DNA of 38,084 nt from Oscillatoriales cyanobacterium. GTDB taxonomy: Bacteria; Cyanobacteriota; Cyanobacteriia; Cyanobacteriales; Laspinemataceae. Shown piece after piece: positions 1 to 8,267 of the stretch. The position numbers and the translations under genes were made by a program. The stretch spans positions 1-38,084 of the forward strand of contig JAABRM010000068.1 in NCBI GenBank assembly GCA_011390955.1. The letters run 5' to 3'. Below the pieces are notes generated by a model. That model was not told where the DNA came from and made no database searches. It was given only the letters and a program-made list of their open reading frames with translations. Position 1 is the stretch's first letter. The number at the start of each line of letters is the position of its first letter.

Positions 1-2
1 GC

Positions 3-122
3 CTCAATATTATTCGTAAGGTAAAGTCAAATGCTTTTGATGGCTATGACTTAAAGGCATTGCCGTTTATGCCTTTAGTGCTTGACCCACTAAGAACTCA
101 CGATTTTCTACAAGTTGTGTGA
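3..122 (+). CDS. 3' end of an unidentified gene (truncated by window edge)
   Basis: One reading frame is open from the window edge to a TGA at 120-122 and gives 39 residues ending in THDFLQVV. The other two plus frames close within the first 25 bases. The stretch is rich in Leu, Pro and Phe and reads like a real protein tail, but I do not recognise the family. A transposase end is one possibility, not supported by any motif I can name. The downstream 600 bp carries no convincing gene, so this would be the last gene before the candidate origin region. Confidence 0.4.
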   Translation, partial: LNIIRKVKSNAFDGYDLKALPFMPLVLDPLRTHDFLQVV

Positions 123-199
123 ACGGTAATCAAAACTGGCGCGAGGCTTCATTACGGCTCTGCAACAATTTCGATCGTCAGCTTATCAATTCTTGATTG

Positions 200-345
200 C
201 CGATTATATATAAATATAACCTAATCAGCCTGAAAATAAAATTTGTAATTCTTATCTTTTCGGCCAAGTTTTCCCCAAACATTCCACATCAGTTTCCACA
301 ACAGATCCACAGTTTTCCACAGATTAAACAAGGTTTTCCACAGGC
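200..345 (+). other. candidate oriC: AT-rich stretch plus phased DnaA-box cluster
   Basis: Two exact copies of the cyanobacterial DnaA box TTTTCCACA lie at 313-321 and 334-342. A one-mismatch copy (GTTTCCACA) is at 292-300, another (TTTTCCCCA) at 269-277, and weaker copies at 280-288 and 303-311. All have the same orientation. The steps 292 to 313 to 334 are exactly 21 bp, two helical turns, with the weak 303 copy between. Immediately left, 200-260 is very AT-rich and could be the unwinding element. Clusters of same-strand boxes next to an AT-rich segment are the signature of a bacterial origin. dnaA and dnaN are not visible, so this could also be a DnaA-titration or DnaA-regulated promoter site. 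An open frame across 197-430 is judged non-coding. Confidence 0.55.
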
Positions 346-730
346 CACCGCGAAAAAGTTTCCGATTGCCGTTGAGTTGGGGATTTCTGTTTCCTTCACC
401 TCACCACGAAAAATCTGGCCAAATTTATGAAGTTATGTAACAAAAATCCCCTGATAACCCTGATTCTCTCGTGGGGCATCCGAGGGAAAACGTCAAGTTG
501 TAACAGTTTGTATCATTGACAATCCCACCCCCCGATCGCAGACAATGTATCCACTGACCCAAAAAATTATCTCGTTCAATCAAACGCTGACCTCAATACC
601 ATAAAAAGTAATGTTTGTCAACAAACAAGCCGCTACTCTCCAGCATCAATGATGGAGTTGATGCAGTGAACGGTGAACAAGACTGGGCTGAACCACTGAC
701 ACTTGACCACCAAAATCGGGAGGAAAAAAG
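346..730. other. non-coding stretch between DnaA boxes and DUF2811 gene
   Basis: I see no convincing gene here. The stretch contains AACGGTGAAC-type sequence near 668 and an inverted repeat TGTTTGTCAACAAACA around 611-626 (TGTTTGT/ACAAACA), which could be an operator or terminator. A purine-rich GGGAGGAAAAAAG at 718-730 just ahead of the DUF2811 start contains a good ribosome-binding sequence. Confidence 0.35.
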
Positions 731-958
731 ATGAAAACCCCATGCGTTAGCATCCTGGCAGAAATTCCAGAAGAATTACACGAGTCCCTGACTGGATACT
801 TAGAAACACATCCTGATTGGGATCAAGACCGCCTGTTTGCCGCTGCTTTGTCGCTATTTTTGCTGCAAAATAGCAACAGTGGAACCCCAGAAGCATCGCG
901 CTGCTACCACAATGCCGCCCGGGTTTACCTGGAAACTTTGTTTGAACATCAAACTTAA
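731..958 (+). CDS. DUF2811 family small protein
   Basis: A 75-residue soluble protein. The N-terminal half (VSILAEIPEELHESL, then a Y-LETHP-WDQDR block followed by AALSLFLLQN) matches the cyanobacterial DUF2811 family as I know it, and the length fits. The C-terminal part ends AARVYLETLF. The function of the family is unknown. The ATG at 731 is preceded by GGGAGGAAAAAAG, a strong ribosome-binding site, which fixes the start. It sits about 390 bp downstream of the DnaA-box cluster and is followed, after a 116-bp gap, by the protoporphyrinogen oxidase gene on the same strand. Whether the two are cotranscribed is not evident. Confidence 0.85.
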   Translation: MKTPCVSILAEIPEELHESLTGYLETHPDWDQDRLFAAALSLFLLQNSNSGTPEASRCYHNAARVYLETLFEHQT

Positions 959-1074
959 AGATTATTTTTGTTTTGAGCCACGAGGAAGCGCAGGTTTTCA
1001 TCTAAAATCGATGATCTAAAGAGATTCTTAAAGATCCTCATTAGCTGCTCATCCTTATTAACTGCTCACCAAAG

Positions 1075-2544
1075 ATGAATTCCACCGATTTAGCCAATCC
1101 ATCTACTACCCTTGATACCTTAATCGTCGGTGCGGGGATTACGGGTCTTAGTCTCGCCCAAGCACTTCACCAAGACCGCAAGCGCGGTCGCCAATCAGGG
1201 CAGATTTTGTTAACAGAAAGTCAAGACAGGGTGGGGGGACGCATTGTTACACAATCCCAAGACGGATTTCTCTGGGAAGAAGGCCCCAATAGTTGCTTAC
1301 CAACCCCTGAGTTTCTCAAGTTGGCGGTGGATGTGGGTTTAAAAGATGAGTTGGTGCTGGCTGACCGTCGTCTTCCTCGCTATGTTTATTTGCAGGGAGA
1401 GTTAATCCCAGTGCCGATGAGTCCGCCAGCATTTTTCCAGACCAAGTTACTCAGCGATTGGGGTAAGTTACGGGCGATCGCTGGTGCTTTGGGTTTTGTG
1501 CCTCCCGCTATCGGTGCCACCCTATCGGATCAAGGGGGTGAAGAAACCGTAGCCCAGTTCTTTGGCCGTCACCTGGGGCAGGAGGTCTTAGAACGTCTGG
1601 TACAGCCCTTTGTTTCTGGAGTTTATGCGGGAGATCCCAATCAACTCAGTGCCAGTGCCGCTTTTGGTAAAGTCACGCAAATGACTGATGTGGGCGGTGG
1701 ACTGGCGGCTGGGGCGATTTTATCTCTGACGAAAAAGGGCAAAGGGAAAAAGACAGTGGATCCGAGTCTGCCCAAAGTCCAACGCGGGGAATTAGCTTCA
1801 TTTCGTCAGGGGCTGGAAGCTTTACCCAAGGCGATCGCGGCTCAATTGGGCGATGGGATCAAACTAGGCTGGCATTTAATCCAAATTAAACCGACAGAAC
1901 ACCAAACCTATCTGGCCGAATTTTCCACACCCGCAGGCCCAGTCAGAATTGAAACTCGCAGTATGGTTCTGACCACCCCCAGCTATGTCTCCGCTGATTT
2001 GTTAGCCAATCTTGCCCCAATCGCCAGTCAAGGGTTAGCCAAAATTCCTTATCCAGGGGTCGCTTGCGTGGTCTTGGCCTATCCTGAAAGCGCCTTTAAA
2101 ATCAATCCATCGGGTTTTGGCAACTTAATCCCCAGAGGTCAAGGCATACGCACCTTGGGAACGATCTGGTCTTCCAGTTTATTTCCCCATCGGGCTCCGG
2201 CAGGATGGCGGTTATTGCTGAATTTTATCGGTGGCACCACGGATCCGGCGATCGCTCAGTTAAGCCAAGCCGAAATCGTCCAAATCGTACATCAGGATCT
2301 GCAAAAAACCCTGCTCAAACAGGACATCCCACCGAAAGTCCTAGCGGTGCATTTATGGAAGCGGGCAATTCCCCAATATCCCCTCGGTCATCATCAAAAC
2401 CTGGCACAAATTCATCAAGGTTTGCAAGCATGGCCGGGATTATTTTTATGTGGCAACTATACCGATGGAGTTGCCGTAGGCGACTGTATTCGCCGTGGGC
2501 AAGAATGTGCCGCTGACGTGGTGAAATATTTAGATCGACGCTAA
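1075..2544 (+). CDS. hemY: oxygen-dependent protoporphyrinogen IX oxidase (HemY/PPOX type)
   Basis: Oxidises protoporphyrinogen IX to protoporphyrin IX with FAD and O2, the last step shared by heme and chlorophyll synthesis. The 489-residue protein has the N-terminal dinucleotide-binding motif GAGITG at about residues 19-24, followed by the GGRI flavoprotein motif near residue 55 and an EEGPNS block. It has the PPOX-typical PFVSGVYAGDP segment near 180-190 and the C-terminal FAD motif CGNYTDGVAVGDCI near 460-475. Length is normal for HemY. The ATG at 1075 has no strong ribosome-binding site. Most cyanobacteria are reported to use the unrelated HemJ for this step, so a HemY-type enzyme is less common there. 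A 28-bp palindrome lies about 40 bp after the stop and may terminate the transcript. Confidence 0.93.
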   Translation: MNSTDLANPSTTLDTLIVGAGITGLSLAQALHQDRKRGRQSGQILLTESQDRVGGRIVTQSQDGFLWEEGPNSCLPTPEFLKLAVDVGLKDELVLADRRLPRYVYLQGELIPVPMSPPAFFQTKLLSDWGKLRAIAGALGFVPPAIGATLSDQGGEETVAQFFGRHLGQEVLERLVQPFVSGVYAGDPNQLSASAAFGKVTQMTDVGGGLAAGAILSLTKKGKGKKTVDPSLPKVQRGELASFRQGLEALPKAIAAQLGDGIKLGWHLIQIKPTEHQTYLAEFSTPAGPVRIETRSMVLTTPSYVSADLLANLAPIASQGLAKIPYPGVACVVLAYPESAFKINPSGFGNLIPRGQGIRTLGTIWSSSLFPHRAPAGWRLLLNFIGGTTDPAIAQLSQAEIVQIVHQDLQKTLLKQDIPPKVLAVHLWKRAIPQYPLGHHQNLAQIHQGLQAWPGLFLCGNYTDGVAVGDCIRRGQECAADVVKYLDRR

Positions 2545-2908
2545 TTAATTTCACCATCACAGCTTTCACGGGAGCAAAATTAATGCCTAGGGAATGAATT
2601 TAAATTCATTCCCTATTTCCGTTTGAACCCTCTGTTCCCAACTTACAGCGATTTCCATTCTTCACGAACCAAAAATATATTGTAGGGTAGAGAGCGGGAA
2701 TCAACCCTACATATTGTGTCTGTGGTTTATTCATCTGAAAAACGCTTGAAAAACGCTGTAATTTATCGATCGTATCGTTGATTCTGCTTAAAACTTCTGA
2801 TAGTTGGCCGAAAAATTCATTGTCTGTCTCAAGTTTTTTTAAGAATGTTTAATTTTGAAGTTTCATTCAGTTTCCCTGGTTTTTAGCCTGATTCCCTCTC
2901 GGCGATCG
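2545..2908. other. intergenic region between convergent genes
   Basis: No gene is seen. Besides the 28-bp palindrome it holds a second hairpin, TGTAGGGT at 2681-2688 with ACCCTACA at 2704-2711, which resembles the dispersed GTAGGGGCGA-type repeats found elsewhere in the window. The remainder is AT-rich. Confidence 0.4.
2588..2615. terminator. perfect 28-bp palindrome between convergent genes
   Basis: TAGGGAATGAATTT at 2588-2601 is followed directly by its exact reverse complement at 2602-2615. It lies between the convergent hemY (plus) and response-regulator (minus) genes, so a bidirectional terminator is the simplest reading. T-runs next to the stem are short. Confidence 0.5.
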
Positions 2909-3622
2909 TTAAGCATTTTCCTCGATGGATTCGTCTGGAATAAATTTATACCCCACACCCCGGACTGTTTTAATCCGGGAACCATTCGGGTCAACCTTGC
3001 GCCGAATTTGGCCAATATGAACGTCCACAACCCGTTGATCTCCCACATAGTCATATTGCCAGACTTCTTGCAGCAGTTCACTGCGTCGCCAAACCCGGTT
3101 GGGATGACTGGCGAGAAAATGGAGTAAATCAAACTCTAGGGCTGTAAAAGACACTAATTTTTCCCTCAATGCCACTTCTCGCTTGACGGGATTAATCTTT
3201 AATTCACCAAAATCTAGGTTTTGGGAAGCGGATGAGGCGGTTTCTATTCGCGGACGTTTCAGAATCGCCTTGACTCTGGCTCCCAATTCCACCAAACTAA
3301 AAGGTTTGGTGATGTAATCGTCCGCACCGAGGGAAAACCCTTTAATTTTATCCGCTTCGTCTCCTCGACTGGTTAACATCAAGACAAAGACATTAGTGCG
3401 ACTTTGCATTTCTTTACAAAGTTCATAGCCAGTAGTATCTGGCAAATTCACATCCAGAATGACTAAATCTGGATTCAATAACTCAAACTTGGCGATCGCA
3501 GTCCCACCATCCTCGGCGGATTCCATCTGGTACTCTTTACTTAAAAAGCGATGGATTAAATTCCGGATGGCGGGTTCATCGTCAACTACAAGAATCTTGG
3601 CAGGTGTATTGGCAGAAGCCAT
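2909..3622 (-). CDS. OmpR/PhoB-family two-component response regulator
   Basis: A 237-residue DNA-binding response regulator. The receiver domain (about residues 8-120) has the acidic pair D14-D15, the phosphoacceptor Asp57 in VILDVNLPD, the Thr of LMLTS and the Lys of DDYITKPFS. The C-terminal winged helix (about 135-230) has the DNA-recognition segment VVDVHIGQIRRKVDP and ends with the usual RGVGYKF. It is distinct from RpaA and RpaB as I know them (note NLPDTTGYELC rather than the MPKLDGY type), so no symbol is given. No histidine kinase is adjacent; nblS lies 5 kb away on the same strand. The gene starts at an ATG whose 5' flank (3623 onward) is a long non-coding leader. Confidence 0.85.
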   Translation of the reverse strand: MASANTPAKILVVDDEPAIRNLIHRFLSKEYQMESAEDGGTAIAKFELLNPDLVILDVNLPDTTGYELCKEMQSRTNVFVLMLTSRGDEADKIKGFSLGADDYITKPFSLVELGARVKAILKRPRIETASSASQNLDFGELKINPVKREVALREKLVSFTALEFDLLHFLASHPNRVWRRSELLQEVWQYDYVGDQRVVDVHIGQIRRKVDPNGSRIKTVRGVGYKFIPDESIEENA

Positions 3623-4214
3623 GGCTACAACGATTACTCTTTATTACTGGGGGAGATATAATCAGTCAGCTTAACACCAGAATCCATAACATACATGGCA
3701 CTGGGTCAGTAACGGGGTTTGGCTTTTCAGCGTGAGGCCGATCGCGATCCGATTTCATATACTTAAGTATTGTACAAACTAGATGACAACTTAGCGGTTA
3801 AGGCCAAAGTCAACATCTGGGAGTGATATCTTTCCCGTGCTGATAGTTTAAGTATTTTTTATCCAGGAATAATTGTCTAGGATATTTTATAAGATATCGG
3901 TAAATATATTTTACAATACAATACACAATACAATAGATTCCTGCTTTTTGCCTCTGTTCAGAGAGGCAATGGTTGTTTTAAGCTTTCGAGAGATAATTTT
4001 CGAGTGCGTTTCATGGGAGCGATCGCCATAAGATACCGTGGGATGGGGGTGCGCGATCGCCATTATGGAAAATTATCAAAATCCCCTGCCAAACTGGTAT
4101 CTTCAGCCTGGGGGCGATCGCCCGGTTTTTTTGACAAGAGCGAAAACCGACTTCAGTAGCTTTACTTGACGCTTTACTTGATGTAGCGGGAGATTTGCAT
4201 CCCCCGCGCATTCT
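3623..4214. other. long non-coding region upstream of the response regulator
   Basis: No convincing gene. Contents: an AT-rich stretch with repeated AATACAATACACAATACAAT near 3914-3933; a hairpin TTGCCTCT (3948-3955) / AGAGGCAA (3962-3969); several HIP1 sites; a GGGCGATCGCCC palindrome at 4112-4123 followed by GGTTTTTTT (terminator-like on the plus strand, with no obvious plus-strand gene to serve); and a direct repeat GCTTTACTTGA at 4159-4169 and 4171-4181. The promoter of the response regulator should lie between 3623 and about 3900. Confidence 0.4.
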
Positions 4215-4436
4215 TCAGCTATTTGGTTCTAGCTCTATAGCAGCTAAGTAATCTGCATTACGACCAGCCTCATCTTGCGGTGGACTACCTTTGAGTCGCC
4301 AAATTTCTTCAGCAATTAACTCACGTTTAGCCTGAATATCATCATTTGCGCTGGCCGATATTGCATGGGTTTTCTTTTTTTCTCCCAGTTGAAGTAAGAT
4401 TATTTTGTAATTTACTCGCTGAGAAAGTTTTGGCAA
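4215..4436 (-). CDS. small protein downstream of lysS, DUF2934-like
   Basis: The frame opens with a TTG immediately after the lysS stop codon and runs 73 residues. No ATG or GTG occurs in frame, so translation would have to use this TTG by coupling to lysS, or the 5' part is decayed. The C-terminal two-thirds (KRELIAEEIWRLKGSPPQDE, then an AGRNADYLAAIEL block) looks like a real helical protein and resembles the DUF2934 pattern of I-x-E-x-A-Y-x-L-W followed by W/Y-x-A-E. The first 30 residues are lysine-rich and less protein-like. It could be a degraded or mis-started gene; no function is known. Confidence 0.45.
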   Translation of the reverse strand: MPKLSQRVNYKIILLQLGEKKKTHAISASANDDIQAKRELIAEEIWRLKGSPPQDEAGRNADYLAAIELEPNS

Positions 4437-6068
4437 TTAGGGTTTAACTGCTTGCGTGGCTTCTGGAGATTTCTGCCCGACCTGCGAACCATCCGACTCT
4501 TGATTACCTTGAATAATTGGTCGCATAGTTGGGAACATAATCGCATCCCGAATACTTTGGGTATTCGTGAGTAACATCACCACCCGGTCAACCCCAATAC
4601 CCCAGCCCGCACAATTGGGCATTCCTAAAGATAAAGCTTGGATAAAATCTTCATCCATTGGATGTGCTTCATCATCCCCTGCTTCTCTTTGTTGCCGTTG
4701 TTGTTCAAACCGTTTGCTTTGTTCTTCTGGGTCGTTTAACTCAGAAAATCCATTGGCAAATTCTGTGCCATTAATAAACAGTTCAAACCGTTCCACAAAT
4801 CCCGGTTTGCTCCGATGAGATTTCGCCAGTGGGCTAATTTCTATGGGGAAATCAATGATAAATGTCGGTTCAATTAAGGTGGATTCCACTAATTTATCAA
4901 AGACGGCATAGAGGACATAGCCTAAACTTTGTTTTTCCAGTTCCGATAGCTTAATCCCTAAGCTTTCGGCTTTGGCGATCGCATCTTCTAAGGCTAAATT
5001 ATCAAAATCTAGGCCAGTTTGGTCTTTAACCGCTTCCACCATTGTTTTAATTTGCCAATGTTTGCCGGTGAAATTGGGATATTTGTCGCTATAGTCGTAT
5101 TGCCGCGCTAAGTTAATGGTTTGTCCTTGATATTCCACTTCGGTGCGATCGCCCAAAACTTGCTCTACGGTATAAGCGATCGCATCTTCAATTACCGTCA
5201 TAATATCAAAGTAATCTGCATAAGCCTGATAAACTTCCAGAGAAGTAAATTCAGGATTGTGGGTGCTATCAATGCCTTCATTTCTAAACACCCGACCCAA
5301 CTCATAAACCCGTTCAAAACCGCCACAAATTGCCCGCTTTAAGAATAATTCCGGGGCAATGCGTAAAAATAAATCCACATCTAAAGCATTGTGATGGGTC
5401 GTAAACGGTCTAGCCGCAGCCCCCCCATAAATTGCTTGCAAAACTGGGGTTTCAATTTCCAAAAATTGCTGCTGATTCAGATAATTTCTAATACTCTGAA
5501 CAATCCGACTCCGCATGATATAGCGCTGCAAAGATTCGGGATTTCCAGCGATGTCCATTTCCCGATTGCGGCGGCAAATTTCCGGGTCGCCCACCCCATA
5601 ATATAGATCGGGGAAAGGAACGGTAGCTTTTGATAGTAAGGTGACGGTATCGACCTGAAGAGAAAGTTCACCGCGATTGGTGCGACAAGCAATCCCTTCC
5701 GCCCCAATAAAGTCTCCTTCATCTAACAGTTTTTGGATTTGTTTGAAGCTTAAACTAGAATTTTCTTTAACCAGTTTTTTCTCGATTTTCAGTTGTAGTT
5801 TACCACTAATATCGGTCAGGTCAATAAAGCAAATACTACCACTACTGCGAAAAGAGGTAATCCGACCGGATAACCGAATTTGTAAACCTTCGGGGTCTGC
5901 TTGGCCATTTTCCAGTTCTTTTCCCGGTTGGGCGAAATATTGACGAACTTCTTCCGTGGTGTGGCTGCGCTGGTAAGATTGGCTGGGATAGGGTTCTATG
6001 CCTAGCGATCGCAGTTGTGCGACTTTTTGTTGCCGCACTTCCGCTTCATTCCGACTGGTCTGAGTCAT
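4437..6068 (-). CDS. lysS: lysyl-tRNA synthetase, class II
   Basis: Charges tRNA-Lys with lysine. The 543-residue protein has an N-terminal OB-fold anticodon-binding domain (about residues 55-160, with the GRITSFRSSGSICFIDL segment). The class II catalytic core follows: motif 1 around ETPVLQAIYGGAAARPF, motif 2 around VYELGRVFRNEGIDSTHNPE, and motif 3 GWGIGVDRVVMLL near the C-terminus. About 25 residues rich in Gln, Ser and Glu follow the core and are not part of it. The ATG at 6068 is preceded by AGGA some 12 bases upstream. It lies downstream of the cysteine desulfurase on the same strand, separated by an AAACCGGGTTT hairpin that probably terminates that gene. Confidence 0.97.
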   Translation of the reverse strand: MTQTSRNEAEVRQQKVAQLRSLGIEPYPSQSYQRSHTTEEVRQYFAQPGKELENGQADPEGLQIRLSGRITSFRSSGSICFIDLTDISGKLQLKIEKKLVKENSSLSFKQIQKLLDEGDFIGAEGIACRTNRGELSLQVDTVTLLSKATVPFPDLYYGVGDPEICRRNREMDIAGNPESLQRYIMRSRIVQSIRNYLNQQQFLEIETPVLQAIYGGAAARPFTTHHNALDVDLFLRIAPELFLKRAICGGFERVYELGRVFRNEGIDSTHNPEFTSLEVYQAYADYFDIMTVIEDAIAYTVEQVLGDRTEVEYQGQTINLARQYDYSDKYPNFTGKHWQIKTMVEAVKDQTGLDFDNLALEDAIAKAESLGIKLSELEKQSLGYVLYAVFDKLVESTLIEPTFIIDFPIEISPLAKSHRSKPGFVERFELFINGTEFANGFSELNDPEEQSKRFEQQRQQREAGDDEAHPMDEDFIQALSLGMPNCAGWGIGVDRVVMLLTNTQSIRDAIMFPTMRPIIQGNQESDGSQVGQKSPEATQAVKP

Positions 6069-6148
6069 GGGATAATTTTTCCTGTTTTAGTCAAACTTTC
6101 TATTATGACATAGTTCAAAGAAAAAAAACATCAAGCAAAATCAACCAA

Positions 6149-6177
6149 AAACCCAGTTTTGGCGTGAAACCGGGTTT
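6149..6177 (-). terminator. AAACCGGGTTT hairpin terminator after the cysteine desulfurase
   Basis: Arms AAACCCAGTTT (6149-6159) and AAACCGGGTTT (6167-6177) pair over 11 positions with one G-T pair around a 7-base loop. Read on the minus strand the stem is followed by a T-rich stretch, as expected for an intrinsic terminator of the gene ending at 6181. The same AAACCGGGTTT motif forms terminators at 18119 and 27231. Confidence 0.6.
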
Positions 6178-6180
6178 CTT

Positions 6181-7356
6181 TTAGCGACGGGCTAACAGAG
6201 AAACTTTCCGCAAGGAGGTAATGGTGGCGATCGCTGCTTCAGCCACGCGATCGATTTCTTCCGGGGTGTTAAACCGACCAATGCCAAAGCGGATCGAAGC
6301 ATAAGCCAATGTTTCCGAATGTCCCAGGGCTTTTAACACATGGGACGGGGCAATTTTGGCTGAAGTACAAGCGGAACCAGAAGAAACGGCCACTACAGGT
6401 TGCAACCCTAACAATAAAGCCGCCCCATCAACCCCTTCCACACTAATATTGAGATTGCCGGGAAGTCTTTCGGTGGGATTTCCATTCAGATAAACTCCAT
6501 CCAAAGTAGATAATTTATCCCAGAGGCGATCGCGCAATTTAATTAACCGTTTGGTTTCCGATTTTATTTCCGCAATTCCCAACTCCACCGCCTTGGCAAA
6601 TCCGACAATTTGCGGCGTATTTAAAGTACCCGATCGCAGACCCCGTTCATGTCCACCCCCGTGCAATTGTGGCGCTAATTTTACTTTAGGATTGCGGCGC
6701 CGGACATACAGCGCCCCAATGCCTTTTGGTCCATAAACTTTATGGGCAGTTAAGGACATTAAATGGATATTCATAAGCTGCACATCCAGGGGAATTTTGC
6801 CAATGGCTTGGGCTGCATCCGTATGAAATAAAACATCGCGATCGGCACACATTGCCCCAATTTTGGCTAACGGTTGTAACACCCCAATTTCATTATTGGC
6901 CGCCATCACAGATACGAGGATAGTATCTGCTTGAAATGCCGCTTCAAGTTCTTCTAAATCAATTAATCCATCGGATTTTACGGGTAAATAAGTAACCTTA
7001 AAACCCATAGTTTCGAGATACTTACAAGGGTCGAGTACCGCATTATGTTCGGTTTGCACCGTAATAATATGTCTGCCTTTCTGAAAATATGCCTCAGCGA
7101 CCCCTTTAATGGCCAAATTATTTGATTCCGTTGCCCCACTGGTGAAAATAATTTCCTCTGGGCTGGCTTTGATAGCTTTAGCGATCGTTTCTCTGGCTTG
7201 TTTTACTGCGGCTTCTGACTCCCAACCATATTGATGATTATTACTAGCCGCATTGCCAAAATGTTCGGTAAAATAAGGCAACATTGCCTGAACAACGCGA
7301 TCGTCTACCGGAGTGGTGGAGTGACAGTCAAGATAGATGGGTTTATGAGTCATCAT
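6181..7356 (-). CDS. iscS: cysteine desulfurase (IscS/NifS class)
   Basis: A PLP enzyme that removes sulfur from cysteine to supply Fe-S cluster assembly and thiolation. The 391-residue protein has the group I features: N-terminal YLDCHSTTPVD, the substrate/PLP His of TEHNAVLDPC near residue 105, the PLP-stacking region HTDAAQAIG, the Schiff-base Lys in SLTAHKVYGPKG near 205, and the persulfide-forming Cys in SSGSACTS near 330. Two consecutive ATG codons open the gene (7356 or 7353). No isc or suf partner genes are adjacent, as is usual in cyanobacteria. The stop is followed by a hairpin terminator. Confidence 0.94.
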   Translation of the reverse strand: MMTHKPIYLDCHSTTPVDDRVVQAMLPYFTEHFGNAASNNHQYGWESEAAVKQARETIAKAIKASPEEIIFTSGATESNNLAIKGVAEAYFQKGRHIITVQTEHNAVLDPCKYLETMGFKVTYLPVKSDGLIDLEELEAAFQADTILVSVMAANNEIGVLQPLAKIGAMCADRDVLFHTDAAQAIGKIPLDVQLMNIHLMSLTAHKVYGPKGIGALYVRRRNPKVKLAPQLHGGGHERGLRSGTLNTPQIVGFAKAVELGIAEIKSETKRLIKLRDRLWDKLSTLDGVYLNGNPTERLPGNLNISVEGVDGAALLLGLQPVVAVSSGSACTSAKIAPSHVLKALGHSETLAYASIRFGIGRFNTPEEIDRVAEAAIATITSLRKVSLLARR

Positions 7357-7365
7357 AGCCTAAAG

Positions 7366-7455
7366 ATTATCATTTAATTAATAATTAACAATTAACAATA
7401 AATAATTAGGGTCGATGAATTATTAATTATTAATTGTTAATTGTTAATTGAAGAG
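7366..7455. repeat. AT-rich inverted repeat of AATTAACAATT units
   Basis: AATTAACAATTAACAAT-type sequence on the left faces ATTGTTAATTGTTAATT on the right around a short centre, giving a potential hairpin between the FKBP gene stop and the cysteine desulfurase start. The same AATTGACAATT/AATTGATAATT vocabulary recurs at 14411-14505 and 34437-34735. Confidence 0.6.
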
Positions 7456-7460
7456 CAGGC

Positions 7461-8072
7461 TTAGTTACCAATTCTGATTAATTCTACATCAAAAATTAAA
7501 GTGGCATTGGGCGGAATCACTCCACCGGCGCCCCGCGCCCCATACCCTAAGTCTGCGGGAATAATCAGTTGACGACGACCGCCAACCTTCATGCTGCCAA
7601 CCCCTTCATCCCAGCCTTTGATCACTTGACCGACACCAATTTTGAAGGAAAATGGCTGACCGCGATCGCGTGAACTGTCAAACTTGGTGCCATCTTCGAG
7701 GGTGCCGGTGTAGTGAACTACCACGGTGTTACCCCGTTGGGGAGTCGCACCAGTTCCAGCCTCAAGATCGATATACTTGAGGCCGGATTCAGTGGTAATC
7801 TCGTTTGTTGAATTATCCATAGGTTTTTTCGTTCCGAGGCCTATTAGGGTTTGTTTTTTTGACTGATTGGGATCCGCGCTGTCGATCAGCGCTTGTAAGC
7901 TAGTTTTTTGGGGACGAGAAGCAATGCTCGTGACTTCTGTCACCGGGTTTGGGGATTGTTCCGTCTTCAGTTCCCCGGCGATCGCCTCTTGACCTTTATT
8001 GGTCAGTTGGGAGATCGCCAGTACCAAAAAGCAGGCCAACATCACGCCTAGGCTGATTAAAATTTCTCGCAA
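7461..8072 (-). CDS. FKBP-type peptidyl-prolyl cis-trans isomerase, membrane-anchored
   Basis: Catalyses proline isomerisation, most likely outside the cytoplasmic membrane. From the TTG at 8072 the protein is 203 residues: an N-terminal hydrophobic segment (ILISLGVMLACFLVLAI, about 4-20) as anchor or signal, a low-complexity linker, and a complete C-terminal FKBP domain (about 100-203). The domain has VVVHYTGTLEDGTKFDSS, FKIGVGQVIKGWDEG, RRQLIIPADLGYG and PPNATLIFDVELI. I chose TTG 8072 because AAGGAGG lies seven bases ahead of it. The frame stays open to another TTG at 8099, but that start would place the ribosome-binding site inside the coding region. No operon partner is evident. Confidence 0.92.
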   Translation of the reverse strand: MREILISLGVMLACFLVLAISQLTNKGQEAIAGELKTEQSPNPVTEVTSIASRPQKTSLQALIDSADPNQSKKQTLIGLGTKKPMDNSTNEITTESGLKYIDLEAGTGATPQRGNTVVVHYTGTLEDGTKFDSSRDRGQPFSFKIGVGQVIKGWDEGVGSMKVGGRRQLIIPADLGYGARGAGGVIPPNATLIFDVELIRIGN

Positions 8073-8267
8073 AATTACTCCTCCTTCGATCGGTCGCAAT
8101 ATCTTTAAATGCTCAATTTGGCATGAATAAACTCACATTGGCAGAGTTTCATCCTCACTTTAAACCTAAATGGTCACAGGAAAAAAAGAAAAACTGCGAA
8201 AAAATCCTCTGATGATGTTGGCCGTGCCATTGTTTTCAGCGATTTTTTCAGCCATTTGTCGCCGATA

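Noticed and set aside
197-430. 77-residue open frame across the DnaA-box region
   Set aside because: Low-complexity translation driven by the TTTTCCACA repeats (FPQ/FPQI motifs), with no ribosome-binding site; the repeats explain the open frame.
2909-3622. Response regulator considered as RpaB or RpaA
   Set aside because: Receiver motifs differ from both as I know them, so only the OmpR/PhoB family was assigned.
4011-4211. 66-residue minus-strand frame after the lysS-linked ORF
   Set aside because: Composition unlike a protein, made of HIP1 sites, a palindrome and short direct repeats; no ribosome-binding site.
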